Assembly: GCA_009746045.1 (NCBI GenBank)
Contig: RPFO01002345.1
Location: forward strand, 5,001 to 55,025
Direction of reading: 5' to 3'
From: Mesostigma viride
Taxonomy: Eukaryota; Streptophyta; Mesostigmatophyceae; Mesostigmatales; Mesostigmataceae
Length of the DNA stretch: 50,025 nt
A model generated the notes under the pieces. The model was given only the letters and a program-made list of their open reading frames with translations. It searched no databases and was not told where the DNA came from. The translations under genes and the position numbers were made by a program. This document shows positions 12,001 to 21,582 of this stretch, one piece after another; positions within the stretch are counted from its first letter, which is position 1, and each line of letters begins with the position of its first letter.

Positions 12001-13595
12001 TGACCTGTGGTGGATGGAGCTGGGGGTGCTGGCGCAGCAGGGCGCACTGCTGGTGCTCATGCTGGTGCTGTCACTGGTCGGCAGCTCAACGGAGCTGCAG
12101 CTCTTCTGCTTTGTGGCGATGCTGGCGCTTTACTCGGTGTTGCACAACTACTTGCGACCGTACGCACGAAGTTCACTCAATCGGTAAGAGGCATTGCAAT
12201 CTTGCATGGCTTGGCTTTGTTCAAAAGCCACCCTGCACTGTCCTCTCTATATTCTTGTAATTATTTTGCTATCATCATTACAGTACGTTGCTGACTCCGT
12301 TTCAAATTTATTTTTTATCTTACTATCAATTGCATACATATTTATTGATAGTAAGTTTGGACAGGTAGCTTCTTTTGCCTGAGAACCCTCACGTTGACAC
12401 ATTGCAAATAACAAAACCATAAGGCAAATCATCAACGCATTATAACCCACCATGACCACAGTGGCTGCCCCAGATAGGAATTTTCCACCCTGCCAAAAGG
12501 GGGTAGGGCAGGGGCACAACGGCTGTGTGCTGGCCCTGCAAATTCACAAGGGTGCTCACCCTAGCATACAGATAGCCGTGTGGTCATCTGGTAGACAAGC
12601 CTGTGCTATTCCACCGTATAAAGCTAGCACACATATTGTAATAAATTTGTTGTTTTGTGGTAATGCATGCACAACAAAGCAAGGCTATTAAGTCGTTGTC
12701 CAGTTCATGTTGTCATGATTCATTTGAACGACGCCTGTTGCGAATGAGCATGATATGCTAGAAACTCAAGGTCATTACCGAGATGGAAACTGTCCCTGGC
12801 GTGTTCATCTGGGTATTAGTTCGGGCAGTGGTGCCCGTGCTAGGTCGGTCACTAAACCTGGCATCTGCGTCACTCCATGCACTTGCACAGCACTAATTTG
12901 AGAGGCTCATGGCAGGCAGGCATAACACTATATAGTTTTCTGACATCTTTTTTTGGTGTGTGTGCAAACTTACATATGCCCAATTGTTTGCCCAATCAAC
13001 CAACGCCCATCTTGCAATGCGCAGGGTCCAGCATGCGGCTTGGGTGGGCCTCATCATCTTCAACGTGTTGTTGCTGCTGTATTACCTCTCGCCCACACTC
13101 GCCCACTGGTGGCACAAGCTGCTCAAGTGCCTCCTGTCCATCGGCTACGTCATTTGGGTCACCGGCTTCGTAGCCACTTTCGCGAGGTACGTGTCGCCCT
13201 GGGTGGATGCCCAGGTCAACCGCCTACTGCCCAAGTACCTTCAGGTGCGTACCAGGCCCAAGGGGCGGACATCGGGACCTTATGGTGCCTCCCAACCAGA
13301 AGGGCTGCTCGCCTACGACAGCTCTTCGGAGGCCAGCGTGCCGCAGCGACAGGTGTCAGCAGGGTCACAGACCTTTGGCGAGCAGTCGGTATTTATGCAA
13401 CTGGACACCAATATCGACACTGAGCCGCGCAGCGATGCCTCACTCTCGAGTACCGAGTATGCCCGGCAGTCCTTGCCGGGTGAGGACTCAATTGGGAGGG
13501 GTTGGACCGATGCCAACAGCCACCGGCTTGCGTTGTCGTCTGTGGTCATCGACAATGCCTTGTATTCTGTCCCTGTTGACACCGCGTCTGATTAA
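6070..13595 (+). CDS. Locus B: secreted Pmp-like beta-helix protein with Cys-rich module and polytopic membrane C-terminus
   Basis: Exons inferred: 6070-8305, 8820-9842, 10621-10879, 11304-12183, 13025-13595. All introns are GT-AG, and joining them preserves frame (F..NQAL|FGGGIYV; CSQGY|RGTLCAEC). The ATG at 6070 starts a hydrophobic signal peptide (core ACLTYIMVFLPRLALS). The first helix cap follows (LRLTADITMDAPVVIDRNL), then some 20 GGA repeats, then a Cys-rich module (CERCLAP...CDVCPPNAECYGG; CSQGYRGTLCAECEEGY). Hydrophobic segments are coded near 10.71-10.79, 11.43-11.52, 11.58-11.65, 11.76-11.85, 12.0-12.07, 12.1-12.16, 13.03-13.09 and 13.12-13.19 kb. A Ser-rich tail of about 120 residues ends at the TAA, 13593-13595. 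Known for the family: similar algal proteins are predicted surface receptors or channels with unproven function. Two single-G gaps (7268-7275, 11372-11375) must be corrected for an intact protein. Alternatively the first exon begins at 6131 as a continuation of locus A. Confidence 0.82.
7268..7275 (+). other. Frame break in a G8 run (locus B exon 1)
   Basis: The frame upstream reads ...FDANSAGLRGG and the frame downstream continues the repeat as AISLSRGALASA. One additional G (G9) joins them into a normal repeat unit. As written, the upstream frame stops at 7398. Confidence 0.85.
10575..10612. repeat. ACGT/TACG microsatellite just upstream of a splice acceptor
   Basis: Runs of TACGTACGTACG end 8 bases before the acceptor AG at 10619-10620 of locus B exon 3. 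It replaces the usual polypyrimidine tract. The preceding 10,200-10,400 stretch is rich in CAC/CAT/ACC trinucleotides. A (CA)n tract at 11262-11283 sits in the same way before the next acceptor (11303). Confidence 0.8.
11372..11375 (+). other. Frame break in a G4 run (locus B exon 4)
   Basis: The spliced frame enters this exon as VGTTRLTPLTKFIQVLADVS and would stop at 11405. One more G in CCGGGGAC moves it into DAAVPLECLLGD, which runs on through the membrane segments to the donor at 12184. The conserved-looking 'xPLECLL' before the next membrane helix supports the corrected reading. Confidence 0.75.
12319..12355. other. Perfect 12-bp hairpin inside locus B intron 4
   Basis: CTTACTATCAAT (12319-12330) is the exact reverse complement of ATTGATAGTAAG (12344-12355), with a 13-base AT-rich loop. 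It may be a MITE remnant. The intron (12184-13024) otherwise shows no recognisable feature. Confidence 0.8.
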
Positions 13596-13684
13596 GGGGA
13601 TGGAGGCCAGCTGGCATGTACTAATTTATTGATTAGGATGTCTATCGACATTAGTGCCTCTATGTTGGTGTATATATGCACTAT

Positions 13685-14150
13685 TCCTCTTACGGCAATG
13701 TGGGGCCCCACCGGATCATTGCCTTTGTCCTTTAGGAGTTCGGGGCCATGGGCCTCAAGACGGCGGAGCTTTTCACGAGTGCTTCCAGCGGCAGGAAGAC
13801 CGCCTCGACCTCGAGGGTCAGACTGCCCTGTGGTCTGCCCGGACATGATCTTGTATTGGCGTCAGTGCCTGTCCCTCGCCCTCACTTCCACGGTGGCCGA
13901 TGTGTTATTCCGCCGCGTCCTGGCCGACTTAGTCGCGACCCAGGCGGTGTAGGTCCCTTCCCCGGCCTGGTGGGCTGTCAGAGTTATAGCTGCGTGTAGT
14001 CGTAGTTGTACGATAGTGTTGGCTTGATCCTTGCCTGCCATGGTGATTCTTTTCTTTACGGTCCTTTCTCTTTGAGATGGGCAGTTTCCTTTTGTTGCAT
14101 GCCGGTCTCATTTCCGTAAGTAATCATTCTCAATGAATATATATAGTATA
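13685..14150 (+). mobile_element. LINE 3' end, copy a (decayed)
   Basis: Aligns base by base with 14600-15087 but has small indels that break the frame. Both copies run through a C-terminal coding part of a non-LTR retrotransposon ORF2 and a shared 3' UTR, ending in CATTCTCAATGAATATATAT followed by an AT microsatellite. Here the FVLEEFGAMGPKTAEFF motif seen in copy b is disrupted (CCTTTAGGAGTTC for CCTTGAGGAGTTC). It begins about 90 bases after the stop codon of locus B. Confidence 0.75.
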
Positions 14151-14271
14151 GTACTCCTACACACACAGATCTCGAATGATTTATCTAGTGCAAAATCCGA
14201 ATGGCTTGCTTCACTCCCCGGAAAGGAGAACTTTTGCGGTTGGACTGTAGGTGTCAGCTGGCGATGCCTTA

Positions 14272-14340
14272 GGATCCGTCCGTCCTATAGTCAGCAAAAG
14301 TTGGTGCGAGAGGTCCCCAGTTCGATTCCGGCCTGGATTC
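14272..14340 (+). ncRNA. tRNA-like module, probably SINE-derived
   Basis: GGATCCG (14272-14278) can pair with TGGATTC (14334-14340) as a 7-bp acceptor stem with two G-T wobbles. A B-box-like GTTCGATTCC lies at 14322-14331 and an A-box-like TATAGTCAGC at 14286-14295. The T stem has mismatches, no convincing anticodon arm forms and the length (69) is short, so I take it as a decayed tRNA or SINE head between the two LINE copies rather than a working tRNA. Confidence 0.3.
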
Positions 14341-14474
14341 ATTTGCAGATCGCGTTTTCCGCGGACCGGCACTGAACGCAAATGATATTCACCTTTGCGG
14401 CGTGCCAAATCAGAAAATCAGAGTATATATTATAAAAATATAATTACTTACCGAATATATATACACTGACTACT

Positions 14475-15087
14475 TGACTACGACGGGCAGGGTTGCCACC
14501 TGCTCATTGATGTCTCCGTGGCTCGGCCGCTCTCCGGTCGCCACATCCTCCGGGCGGCTGTGGATGCCGGCGCCGCTGTGGGCTGAGCGCGACAAGTTTG
14601 CCTCCTACGGCAATGTGGGGCCCCACCGGGTCATCCCCTTTGTCCTTGAGGAGTTCGGGGCCATGGGCCCCAAGACAGCGGAGTTTTTCCACGAGTGCTG
14701 CCAGTGCCGTGAAGACCGCCTCGACCTCGAGGGTCGCCCCATGGTCGGCCCGCACGTGGTCCTCGTATTGGCGGCAGCGCCTGTCACTCGCCCTCACTCG
14801 CACCGTGGCTGATGTGTTATTCCGCCGCACCCGGGCCGACTTTGTCGCGACCCATGCGGTCTAGATCCCTTAATTCCAGGCCTGCATGGTGGGCCGGCAG
14901 CGCTGTTGCTGCGTGTAGTTTTGTGATGTATAGTTAGTTGTACCTTGTGCAGCTGGCGTGATCCTTGGATGTCCTTGTCAGATTACTATTCATTTCTTCA
15001 GGGTTATTCTCCCAGTTATCGGGTTTTTCCTTATGTTGCATTCCTATCTCACCTCCGTAATCTATCATTCTCAATGAATATATATAC
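14475..15087 (+). mobile_element. LINE 3' end, copy b
   Basis: Open frame 14474-14812 reads ...DKFASYGNVGPHRVIPFVLEEFGAMGPKTAEFFHECC..., here given in part only. The 'F..Y......G..FIPFVLE.FG..' pattern is familiar from the C-terminal end of ORF2 in algal LINEs, after the reverse transcriptase. The 3' UTR and the (TA)n tail at 15076-15087 match copy a. The 5' part is missing, as usual for incomplete reverse transcription. The two copies lie head-to-tail. Confidence 0.7.
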
Positions 15088-15097
15088 ACTGCAGAGC

Positions 15098-15155
15098 ATA
15101 GTTGTCTCACTTAATATGCACTGCCGTGAGAGACATTACTAAGTGAGACAACTAT
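15098..15155. other. Perfect 16-bp inverted repeat
   Basis: ATAGTTGTCTCACTTA (15098-15113) and TAAGTGAGACAACTAT (15140-15155) are exact reverse complements around a 26-base centre. It lies directly after the AT tail of LINE copy b. It could be a very short palindromic MITE or a fold-back remnant. Confidence 0.85.
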
Positions 15156-15690
15156 AGTTGTGTGCGTCATAGTTGAGGTGAGTATGTCAATATCTTATGA
15201 TAGACGGGAAGGTAACGAAATGTTGGGGTTAGTCGTGTGGCTGCCCAGGCCTTTGGGAGGCCCTGGCACTGTTAAGAATGCATGCCACATATGTTTCATG
15301 CATGCCTGATGGGTTTTACTATTGAGTACGTCTAAAATACTACCTCCGGTGCGAAAAAATATCTACGTGGGTGCATGGTGCAAAAAAATATCTACTTTGG
15401 GACACTTTGCATGAGTCAATGCCACGGTCAGCTTTATGGGGATTTTTCAAAGCCCTTTCATGGCATCATACCTAGAGATGTGTTGCAAAGACCTAAGAAA
15501 AGAAATCTGGGTTTGGACACTGAAATTAGAGTCACCACAAAAAGACACCTAGGCCGGGGGTTACCTGGACCTTGGCTATTTCTAGCAAAATGGTCGTGCT
15601 AAATTAGAGCAAATGAGAGAAAGGATGGTACGGAAGTAAGTAAGTACTTGCAGGTAATGCGCATGGGCATGCCTGCAGTAGAATATGAAC
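15156..15690. other. No gene seen
   Basis: No open frame or repeat that I can link to anything else. A near-duplicate phrase 'gtgcgaaaaaatatctac' / 'gtgcaaaaaaatatctac' occurs at about 15350 and 15378. Confidence 0.4.
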
Positions 15691-16110
15691 GGATTCTGCC
15701 CAACGTTGGCTGGACTGCCTGGCGCTCGAGGCTCGGGCGGTTGGTCTAGAAATCAGCCCCAAAACGGAGGCCCTGGCTCTCGGCATGGCAGGGCCCCCAC
15801 CCCCACTCCACCTCTTGGACGACACCGAGGTCAACTACCCTACTTCAGGCCGCTTCAAGCTGCTCGGCAGTTGGCTTCCCGACTGCGAGGACGACCTGAC
15901 GACGCGGATCGGCATGGCGTGGGGGCAACTCCATGAACACCGCCGCTGGTGGAGCAACCCCGCCCTACCCCGGATTGTCAAGCGTGACCTCTTCATGGCC
16001 GAGCGCATCCGTCAGACTGCGTTGCATCGAGGAGCGTTTTCTCGTCATATATTGCGTATTAGCTTCAGAAAATTATATCAGCATGTGCGTCTTAGAAAGA
16101 CGAAGCGATA
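15690..16110 (+). pseudogene. LINE reverse-transcriptase fragment
   Basis: Frame 15785-16111 reads ...FKLLGSWLPDCEDDLTTRIG, then MAWGQLHEHRRWWSNPALPR, then KRDLFMAERIRQ. This is the post-catalytic part of a LINE reverse transcriptase, where 'YLG..l......di..Ri..aw.a...l...w' and 'K..lf.a' are typical. The preceding frame (15690-15780, 'AVGLEISPKTEALA'-like) belongs to the same domain but is one frame off. The catalytic YADD block is absent, so it is a dead fragment. The copy ends without the 3' UTR seen at 14.9 kb and may be a different family. Confidence 0.75.
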
Positions 16111-17429
16111 GTGATATTCACAGCTGAATTTGGGGCTCAAACGTGAAAGTTATGAGCGCCGCCGTCAGCCATGGCCACCTCGTGGCGTGAGACTTGTTAA
16201 CATGTGTGTGTGCTTACACTATCCTCATTACTAATGTGGAAACCAAAGGGCCTTGCGCAGCATCTTGGTGACGTTGCTGAGTGAGTGGTTGCTCCAGCTC
16301 CTGCGTCAGTGTCGCAGGTCCCGGCGCCCTAGGTCAGGATCGTCAGAATGACGATCTAAATACGTCTGCAGCTCAGGCTGCAGCTTCGCCCTCAGGTCCG
16401 GCAGGCAGCGGTGACACTAGTCGCGCACTGGTGGTCGCCCCGCACCCTCCCGGGCTCAATGCCTCGCCATCGGCATCGCCTGACCCTAAACGCACCCGCT
16501 CAGCCGACAAAACAGGAGGGTCTTCACGCCCCTCAGAACCGCGCTTTTCGGGCCCCAGCCTTTCAAGGTCGATGATCACGACTGGACCAACATTTCTCCG
16601 AGCGATGCTATGCATTGCATCTTCTTCGGGGACTACGCTTCGCTTTACGACCTGTGCCTCCACCTCCACGACATCAATCGCCTCCTCTGCTCGGACAGCG
16701 GCTGCTGGCACAACATCAGCCAGCTGTTCGGGTGCGCCCGCCCCCAACTCCAGCATGCCATTCTCAACTCCCTTCTCATGCGCTCTGACGGTGAGATCTG
16801 GGCTCCATCCATCTCTGCCCCCACACTTCGTTCCATCCTTACGGAAGCCTTTCAGCAGCACGTGACCCCCCTTGCCGCCAATGTGGCAGCAATGGGCGGC
16901 ACGCTGGCTACTGAACTTCCTCCGTCACCTTTCCACCACCGCCGCCTCCACCTCCCGACTGCCATTTCCGCCGGTCCACTGCCGACATCAAAGCCCAGCT
17001 CCTCGACCTCGACCAGCGCCTTCAAGCCACCGCCACCGCCCTTGAGTGCTTGCATGACACCGCCGGCCTCACCGCCCAGGCGGTGAAGGACATCGCTGCC
17101 CAGCCGGCACCTGCTGGCCCGGCCAGTGATGCTCCCTCCACCTGGGCAGACATCACACCACCTCCACCACCTCCACCATCCGTGGCACAACTCAAGCAAC
17201 AAGCCCTCGACCTTCGCGCGGAGGCCGACATCACCCAGCGCAGCCACAATGTCATCGTCAAGCACTTCGACCAGCCGGCAGGTGAGACCTCGACGAGCCT
17301 TCTCACGGCATTAAAGCGCGACATTCTTGCCCCCATGCAACTCACTGGTGAGCTGCGGATGTCGGCTGTCCGCCTCCCCTGCGCGCGGGGTAAGGCTGGC
17401 CCGGCACCCGTGCTCGTCACCTTCTTTAA

Positions 17430-19331
17430 CCCTTAAATGGTACTGACTGATATTTATAGCGGGCAGTACCAACTGCCCGCTACAAATAGCGGACAGCTGG
17501 GTGGGAGCATAACGCGAATGCCAGTAGGTATTTCCGTGAAATTTTTAGCCAGGCGTCTTCATCTAGATGTGTACTACGTCCCGTACCTAATCACTACATT
17601 CTGACAAGTACACAGGGACTAATTATTGACCAAAGTACAGGGGGTACCCTTTTCAATGGGACGAAAACGTGAATGTAAAAGATTGACATCCGTGCAGATT
17701 TGCCGCCATGGCGGAGCAGAAAACTGACTGGCGCAGGAGCGTCGATGCATGGATGCGTTCCAAAATTTGTAGGCACACTTTATACGTAAGGATGCTATAG
17801 ACCTAGTTGCGCAACCTCTAACGAGGCGCGCAATCATCTCGGGCTGGTTTTTATTGCGTCAACACGCGTTCACTACCACGGGGATGCCGATGAAGCTAGC
17901 ACTTGGTATTTGCCGTTTTATCATTGAATATTTCGCAACGATTAACTTTCTTATGATGTATATCGCATGGTGCATGGTTCATCTGACAGCGCTGTGGACG
18001 AGGGAAGCCTCGGGGTATCGTTTCTGTCATGAGCTTGCTACCTGTCAGACAGCCTTTTTCGCGGTAGTTGGACCTGGCGCAGTTTGCAGACGTCCCTGCC
18101 GCTGCCGTGAAGGAGGTAAAGTGGTTTTATCGTTCGGTAAGTAATCCCGGACTTAATCTTAAGGTTTCGTGGTGTTAAAGTTCCCTCCTTACTACTTTTA
18201 TGTAATGGTTTGTCGTGGTGGCTGTGTACAACCATTTCGCCCAGTTAATCATCCGTGTGCTCATGGTTAGCTGCGTCTTCATCCTATATACTAGAGTAAC
18301 GATCGATGTAATGCTTAAATATGTTGTGCATGGTATTGTGACTAGAATTTTTCTAGACTAGCTAGATTAGAGTTAGGTTAGTTCGATTACGCGGCTCCTT
18401 CCATCCCACCCAACCATCAAGGAATATGTGCTACATGATCTCCCAACGGAGGCATGTTATAATTTAATTTAGTTTAATGGTTTAATTTAATTTAATGTGA
18501 TGGGTTTTCTTGCCTACATTCTTTGGAAAGATGGTATCTTGGCCAGGTTTTGGTTAGCTTTTTGGTTTTGTTAGTAGAGGACACCCCATAGCCAGTTAGC
18601 AGCTAGTATGATAAAGCCCAGCATACAGGGAGCACTAGCTAGCATTGTCATTGAGCTAGGCTTACTTGCACTTGTTTATTACAGCATCAGCACAAGAAAA
18701 AAGTGAGCATCGTGTTTGGCTTGTGTGGTTTCAAGGGTGTGCCCTTACCATGCTGTGATACATACAAATGTGACTGTGCATAGGCGTGGTTACCTATCTT
18801 TATATGCTATGATGGATGTTCTGCAGCCTGGACAGGATGTAATTATCATGTTTGATCATCCATGATGTTTTTTGTTGCTAGGGGATAAGAATTTAGCTTT
18901 GTAATGCTAGCAAACGTCACCAGCCAAACTGTCCGCTATTTGTAGCGGGCAGTTATTTTTAGAGCTTGCAGCTGGGTCCCTGGGACACCCCATGATGTCA
19001 GTGTTCAGAGGCCCTTACTGGCTTCCCATTCAACTGCCTTGGCAAGACCAGGACCAACAAACGTGATTTGACATCCAATATTGCATTATTTGTGTCTCTT
19101 GTCTCGCACCCTGCGCACCCCCTGCCAGGGGGTGCTATATTTAAATAGCACCCATAGGACATTGCGATATGACCAATGACATGACCCCCAAGGAGGTCCA
19201 TATGTGTGTGTGCTTTGGTCCTAGTATGGACCATAAATAATTACTAGGTTGGTAACTTGGTTTGTGGGCATTATGATGCCAAGTGCTAACTGACTCATAT
19301 TTATAGCAGTGAGTTGGATACCATTTCAGGG
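17430..19331. mobile_element. Non-autonomous piggyBac-like element (1,902 bp) with TTAA duplication
   Basis: The sequence reads TTAA|CCCTTAAATGGTA ... TACCATTTCAGGG|TTAA, with TTAA at 17426-17429 and 19332-19335. The 13-bp terminal repeats match at 12 of 13 positions, begin CCC, and are flanked by a TTAA duplication: the piggyBac signature. A perfect 26-bp subterminal inverted repeat lies at 17471-17496 and 18929-18954, and a 10-bp hairpin (AGCGGGCAGT / ACTGCCCGCT) at 17458-17481. No transposase-like ORF is inside (longest open frames are under 100 codons), so it must have moved with a transposase supplied elsewhere. It carries an older repeat block (18347-18475) that also occurs at 27768-28555. 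Confidence 0.88.
18347..18475 (+). repeat. Repeat block G, copy 1, with the empty site of the TA element
   Basis: Reverse complement of this block matches 28555-28507 followed by 27845-27768, i.e. the second copy with 657 bp plus TA removed. At 18381-18398 the sequence GTTCGATTACGCGGCTCC is continuous, and the central TA (18388-18389) is the unduplicated target. One other difference is a 3-bp indel (CATCAAGG against CATCATCAAGG). Confidence 0.9.
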
Positions 19332-19574
19332 TTAAGGACATGGCGGACAAGCTGGCGTTCCTTAAATGCCGCAAGAAGCTCTCGGAGACTCGCTTCACGC
19401 TGGACGACGACTTGACCCTGGCCCAGCAACAGCGGCGACGCGAGCTATGGCCGACCTACCTTCAGCTCCGGCAGAGCGCAGGAGGGAAGCCGGTATACTG
19501 GAGGGGGGCGGTCATCCACGTTGACCACAAGCCCTGGCAGGCACCTCCTGCCACCTCAGACTAGGGAATATAAG

Positions 19575-20250
19575 TACCAGTAGTGTAGATTAGTCAGGCT
19601 AAGCCTAGCATGTGGCCCACGCGCATGTGCGCGCATAATGGCCCCCATGGATGATGCCTTCGGAATTTAGCCAAGCCATGCCTATAATGGGACCTCCCAC
19701 GGATGTTTGAATATCAGTTCCAATGCACTCGGAACCATCTAGTGATGATTGAGTACCATAAATATGATGTTTGGACATTCATGCCACCACTTGTTGGGGG
19801 TACTACCCCCAACCACGCACCGGTGGCGAGCTAAAAATAGAAAAAAGACGCTATTTATGAGATATTTTGCCCAAGACAAACCACTTATCCAAATGACCTG
19901 CCCATACATTTCTGCAAATTTCCCCCACTTTTTTAAAAGCTGGGCTATTTACATGGCCAAAATGGTCACATTTGTTTGAGTTATTAATTTTCCCGCAAAA
20001 TGGCTACTTTTTTTAGCCAAAAAAAATAAATCAAATCATTAACACATCAGATTGGGTCATCCATACATTTTATATTCCACTGAGTGGAGGGAAACACAAC
20101 CCCAAAGTTTGAGCTCATTCTGACAAGCGTAGCTCAAGTTATTGATTTTCCTGTGATGCCACCTGGGTAGACGCTAAAAGAGAATTGAGCTAGTGCTGAG
20201 CCAAAATGACATCTGTTTTGCTACCCTAGACACCCAAAAACATGCCCACT
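19575..20250 (+). repeat. Long repeat family R, copy 1
   Basis: Matches, in reverse complement, 31640-32120 (copy 3), more diverged 24470-24850 (copy 2), and at its left end 33400-33515 (copy 4). Landmarks: 'gtagattagtcaggctaagcctagcatgtggccca' (19586-19620), a hairpin GGGGGTA-CTA-CCCCC (19795-19809), 'GGTGGCGAGCTAAAAATAG' (19822-19840), and 'aagtttgagctcattctgacaa' (20105-20127). No long ORF is shared. Likely a non-autonomous element whose ends I cannot fix. Confidence 0.6.
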
Positions 20251-20700
20251 TTGATCACGGAGTGTGAGGAGGATGTCCGGAGCGTCATACGCCCCACCCC
20301 TCCATCGGCACAGCCAGCCTTGTGAGTCTACCCTTAACAACAAGGCTGGTAGGACGACACGCCTGAGCAGCAGATGTCATGCCTATCTCAGGCTAATAAT
20401 GTGTGATTTTGTGCCAACAACCAAGGTGTTCCACCCAACAACACATTAAAAACCCTCTTCCGAAATGCCCAACAAGCCGGGCATGTGGAGGACCACACAC
20501 GCAGTATATAAAGAGAAAATAAGCTGACTTTTTATCCAGCCAACCTGTGGCTAGCTGCTCTGGTTAGCATGACAAAGGCTATCATTTACTCAGTGGGAAA
20601 GGTGAAGAGACCATTGGAACAACCTACCTGACGCATGTGCCACCAAAGCATTGTGTCCCGCAAAATGCACACTGCCTCCTTTCTAACAAGCACGAGCTAT
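20250..20700. other. No gene seen
   Basis: No shared repeat or long frame. A TATA-like AGTATATAAAGAG lies at 20502-20514 with nothing recognisable downstream. Confidence 0.4.
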
Positions 20701-21582
20701 TTTATTTAGGAGACAGGTGCCAGCTCGTCAGTGTCTGGGGAAAATGATGCCGCTGCTTATAAGGAAGACCGCGTGAATTTCCTCGAACACAACTGTCAAT
20801 AAAGCAAAAGAAATTACAGAGAAGCATGGAAATAAAAGCATTACACCTTCCCGACAGGTTGTGGGCCTCGCGCTGCAGCAAGCCAGCCACGTCACAGACG
20901 AACTTGCTAAAAAACACCCAGGAATCCAGCGATGCAGCGCCAGGACCCGCAACTTCATGGCTGCATCTGGCCGGAAAGAAGGCAAAAAGCTTACGCTCAA
21001 CGAGCTAAGAAAGCAGGAAAGCGCTATCTTAGGACGTTTAATTAATACAAGAACGTACCATAACGGGCATTTATTCGTGCCCAGGCGCACAAGAAAGGCC
21101 ACCCTTTCATGGAGAGGTCGGGCGCGCATCGCGCAGGCCTAATGTTATCTTACCGCAAAATGACGGGAAAGGTAAAGATAGCAGCGGGAATTTTTACGGC
21201 TTTAGAAACATCATTAAACTAGCTTCCATTAGGACCATCAAAACTGGCAACAATCGACAATCACACCTGCAGGCATCCATTATACTTTATTCATCCCGAC
21301 AGAAATTCAGGCCGGACCCCCCCTGCCGATGGTAAAGAAAAAGAGCCCGCGACATTATAGATCGCAACTATCCCACCATAAATTAGAATCAGTAACTAAT
21401 TTTCTCCAAGAATCGAGCATTTTTTCTGCTTTCCGCGAGCCAGATTTGTCACGTTTCGTCTAAAAGCAGTCGCCATGGCCACTTCCGCAAGGGGTGCGCG
21501 CACCGTGCACCCACTTTTCACGGTACGGAGGGTACCGCGGAATTTTTTTGGCGCGGAAAATATTCGCCGCGCCGAGTCCCCT
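20700..21582 (-). repeat. Dispersed repeat family F, copy 2
   Basis: Same orientation as copy 1. The clearest blocks are 21465-21582 (GCAGTCGCCATGGCCACTTC...GTCCCCTTAATG, very close to 410-548), 21290-21345 (matching 225-300), and 21075-21170 (matching 20-115). The rest aligns weakly with the flank of copy 3 around 23130-23215. It ends exactly where the polypyrimidine array begins, so the GTCCCC end is probably a true terminus. Confidence 0.6.

Larger units (their letters stand above)
16281..19563 (+). pseudogene. LINE ORF1 (gag-like), split by a TTAA element
   Basis: Coding pieces run from about 16325 to 17429 and resume at 19332-19563. N-terminal part: Ala/Pro/Ser-rich. Middle: FKVDDHDWTNISPSDAMHC then LCLHLHDINRLLCSDSGCWH. 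Then STADIKAQLLDLDQRLQATA, a coiled-coil-like stretch, and QALDLRAEADITQRSHNVIV. The end is KLAFLKCRKKLSETRFTLDD then DLTLAQQQRRRELWPTYLQL, a basic 'R..L..T...LD.DLT..QQ..R..LWP' module usual at the end of algal LINE ORF1 proteins (RNA binding). Frame changes occur near 16560 (a C4 run) and near 16960. If the 1,902-bp insert and one TTAA are taken out, ...VLVTFF joins KDMADKLAFL in frame. No ORF2 follows. Confidence 0.75.

Noticed and set aside
14272-14340. Functional tRNA gene
   Set aside because: The T stem is mismatched, no anticodon arm forms and the length is short; kept only as a tRNA-like remnant.
20502-20514. TATA box AGTATATAAAGAG as a promoter
   Set aside because: Nothing coding follows within reach and AT-rich words are common in this repeat region.
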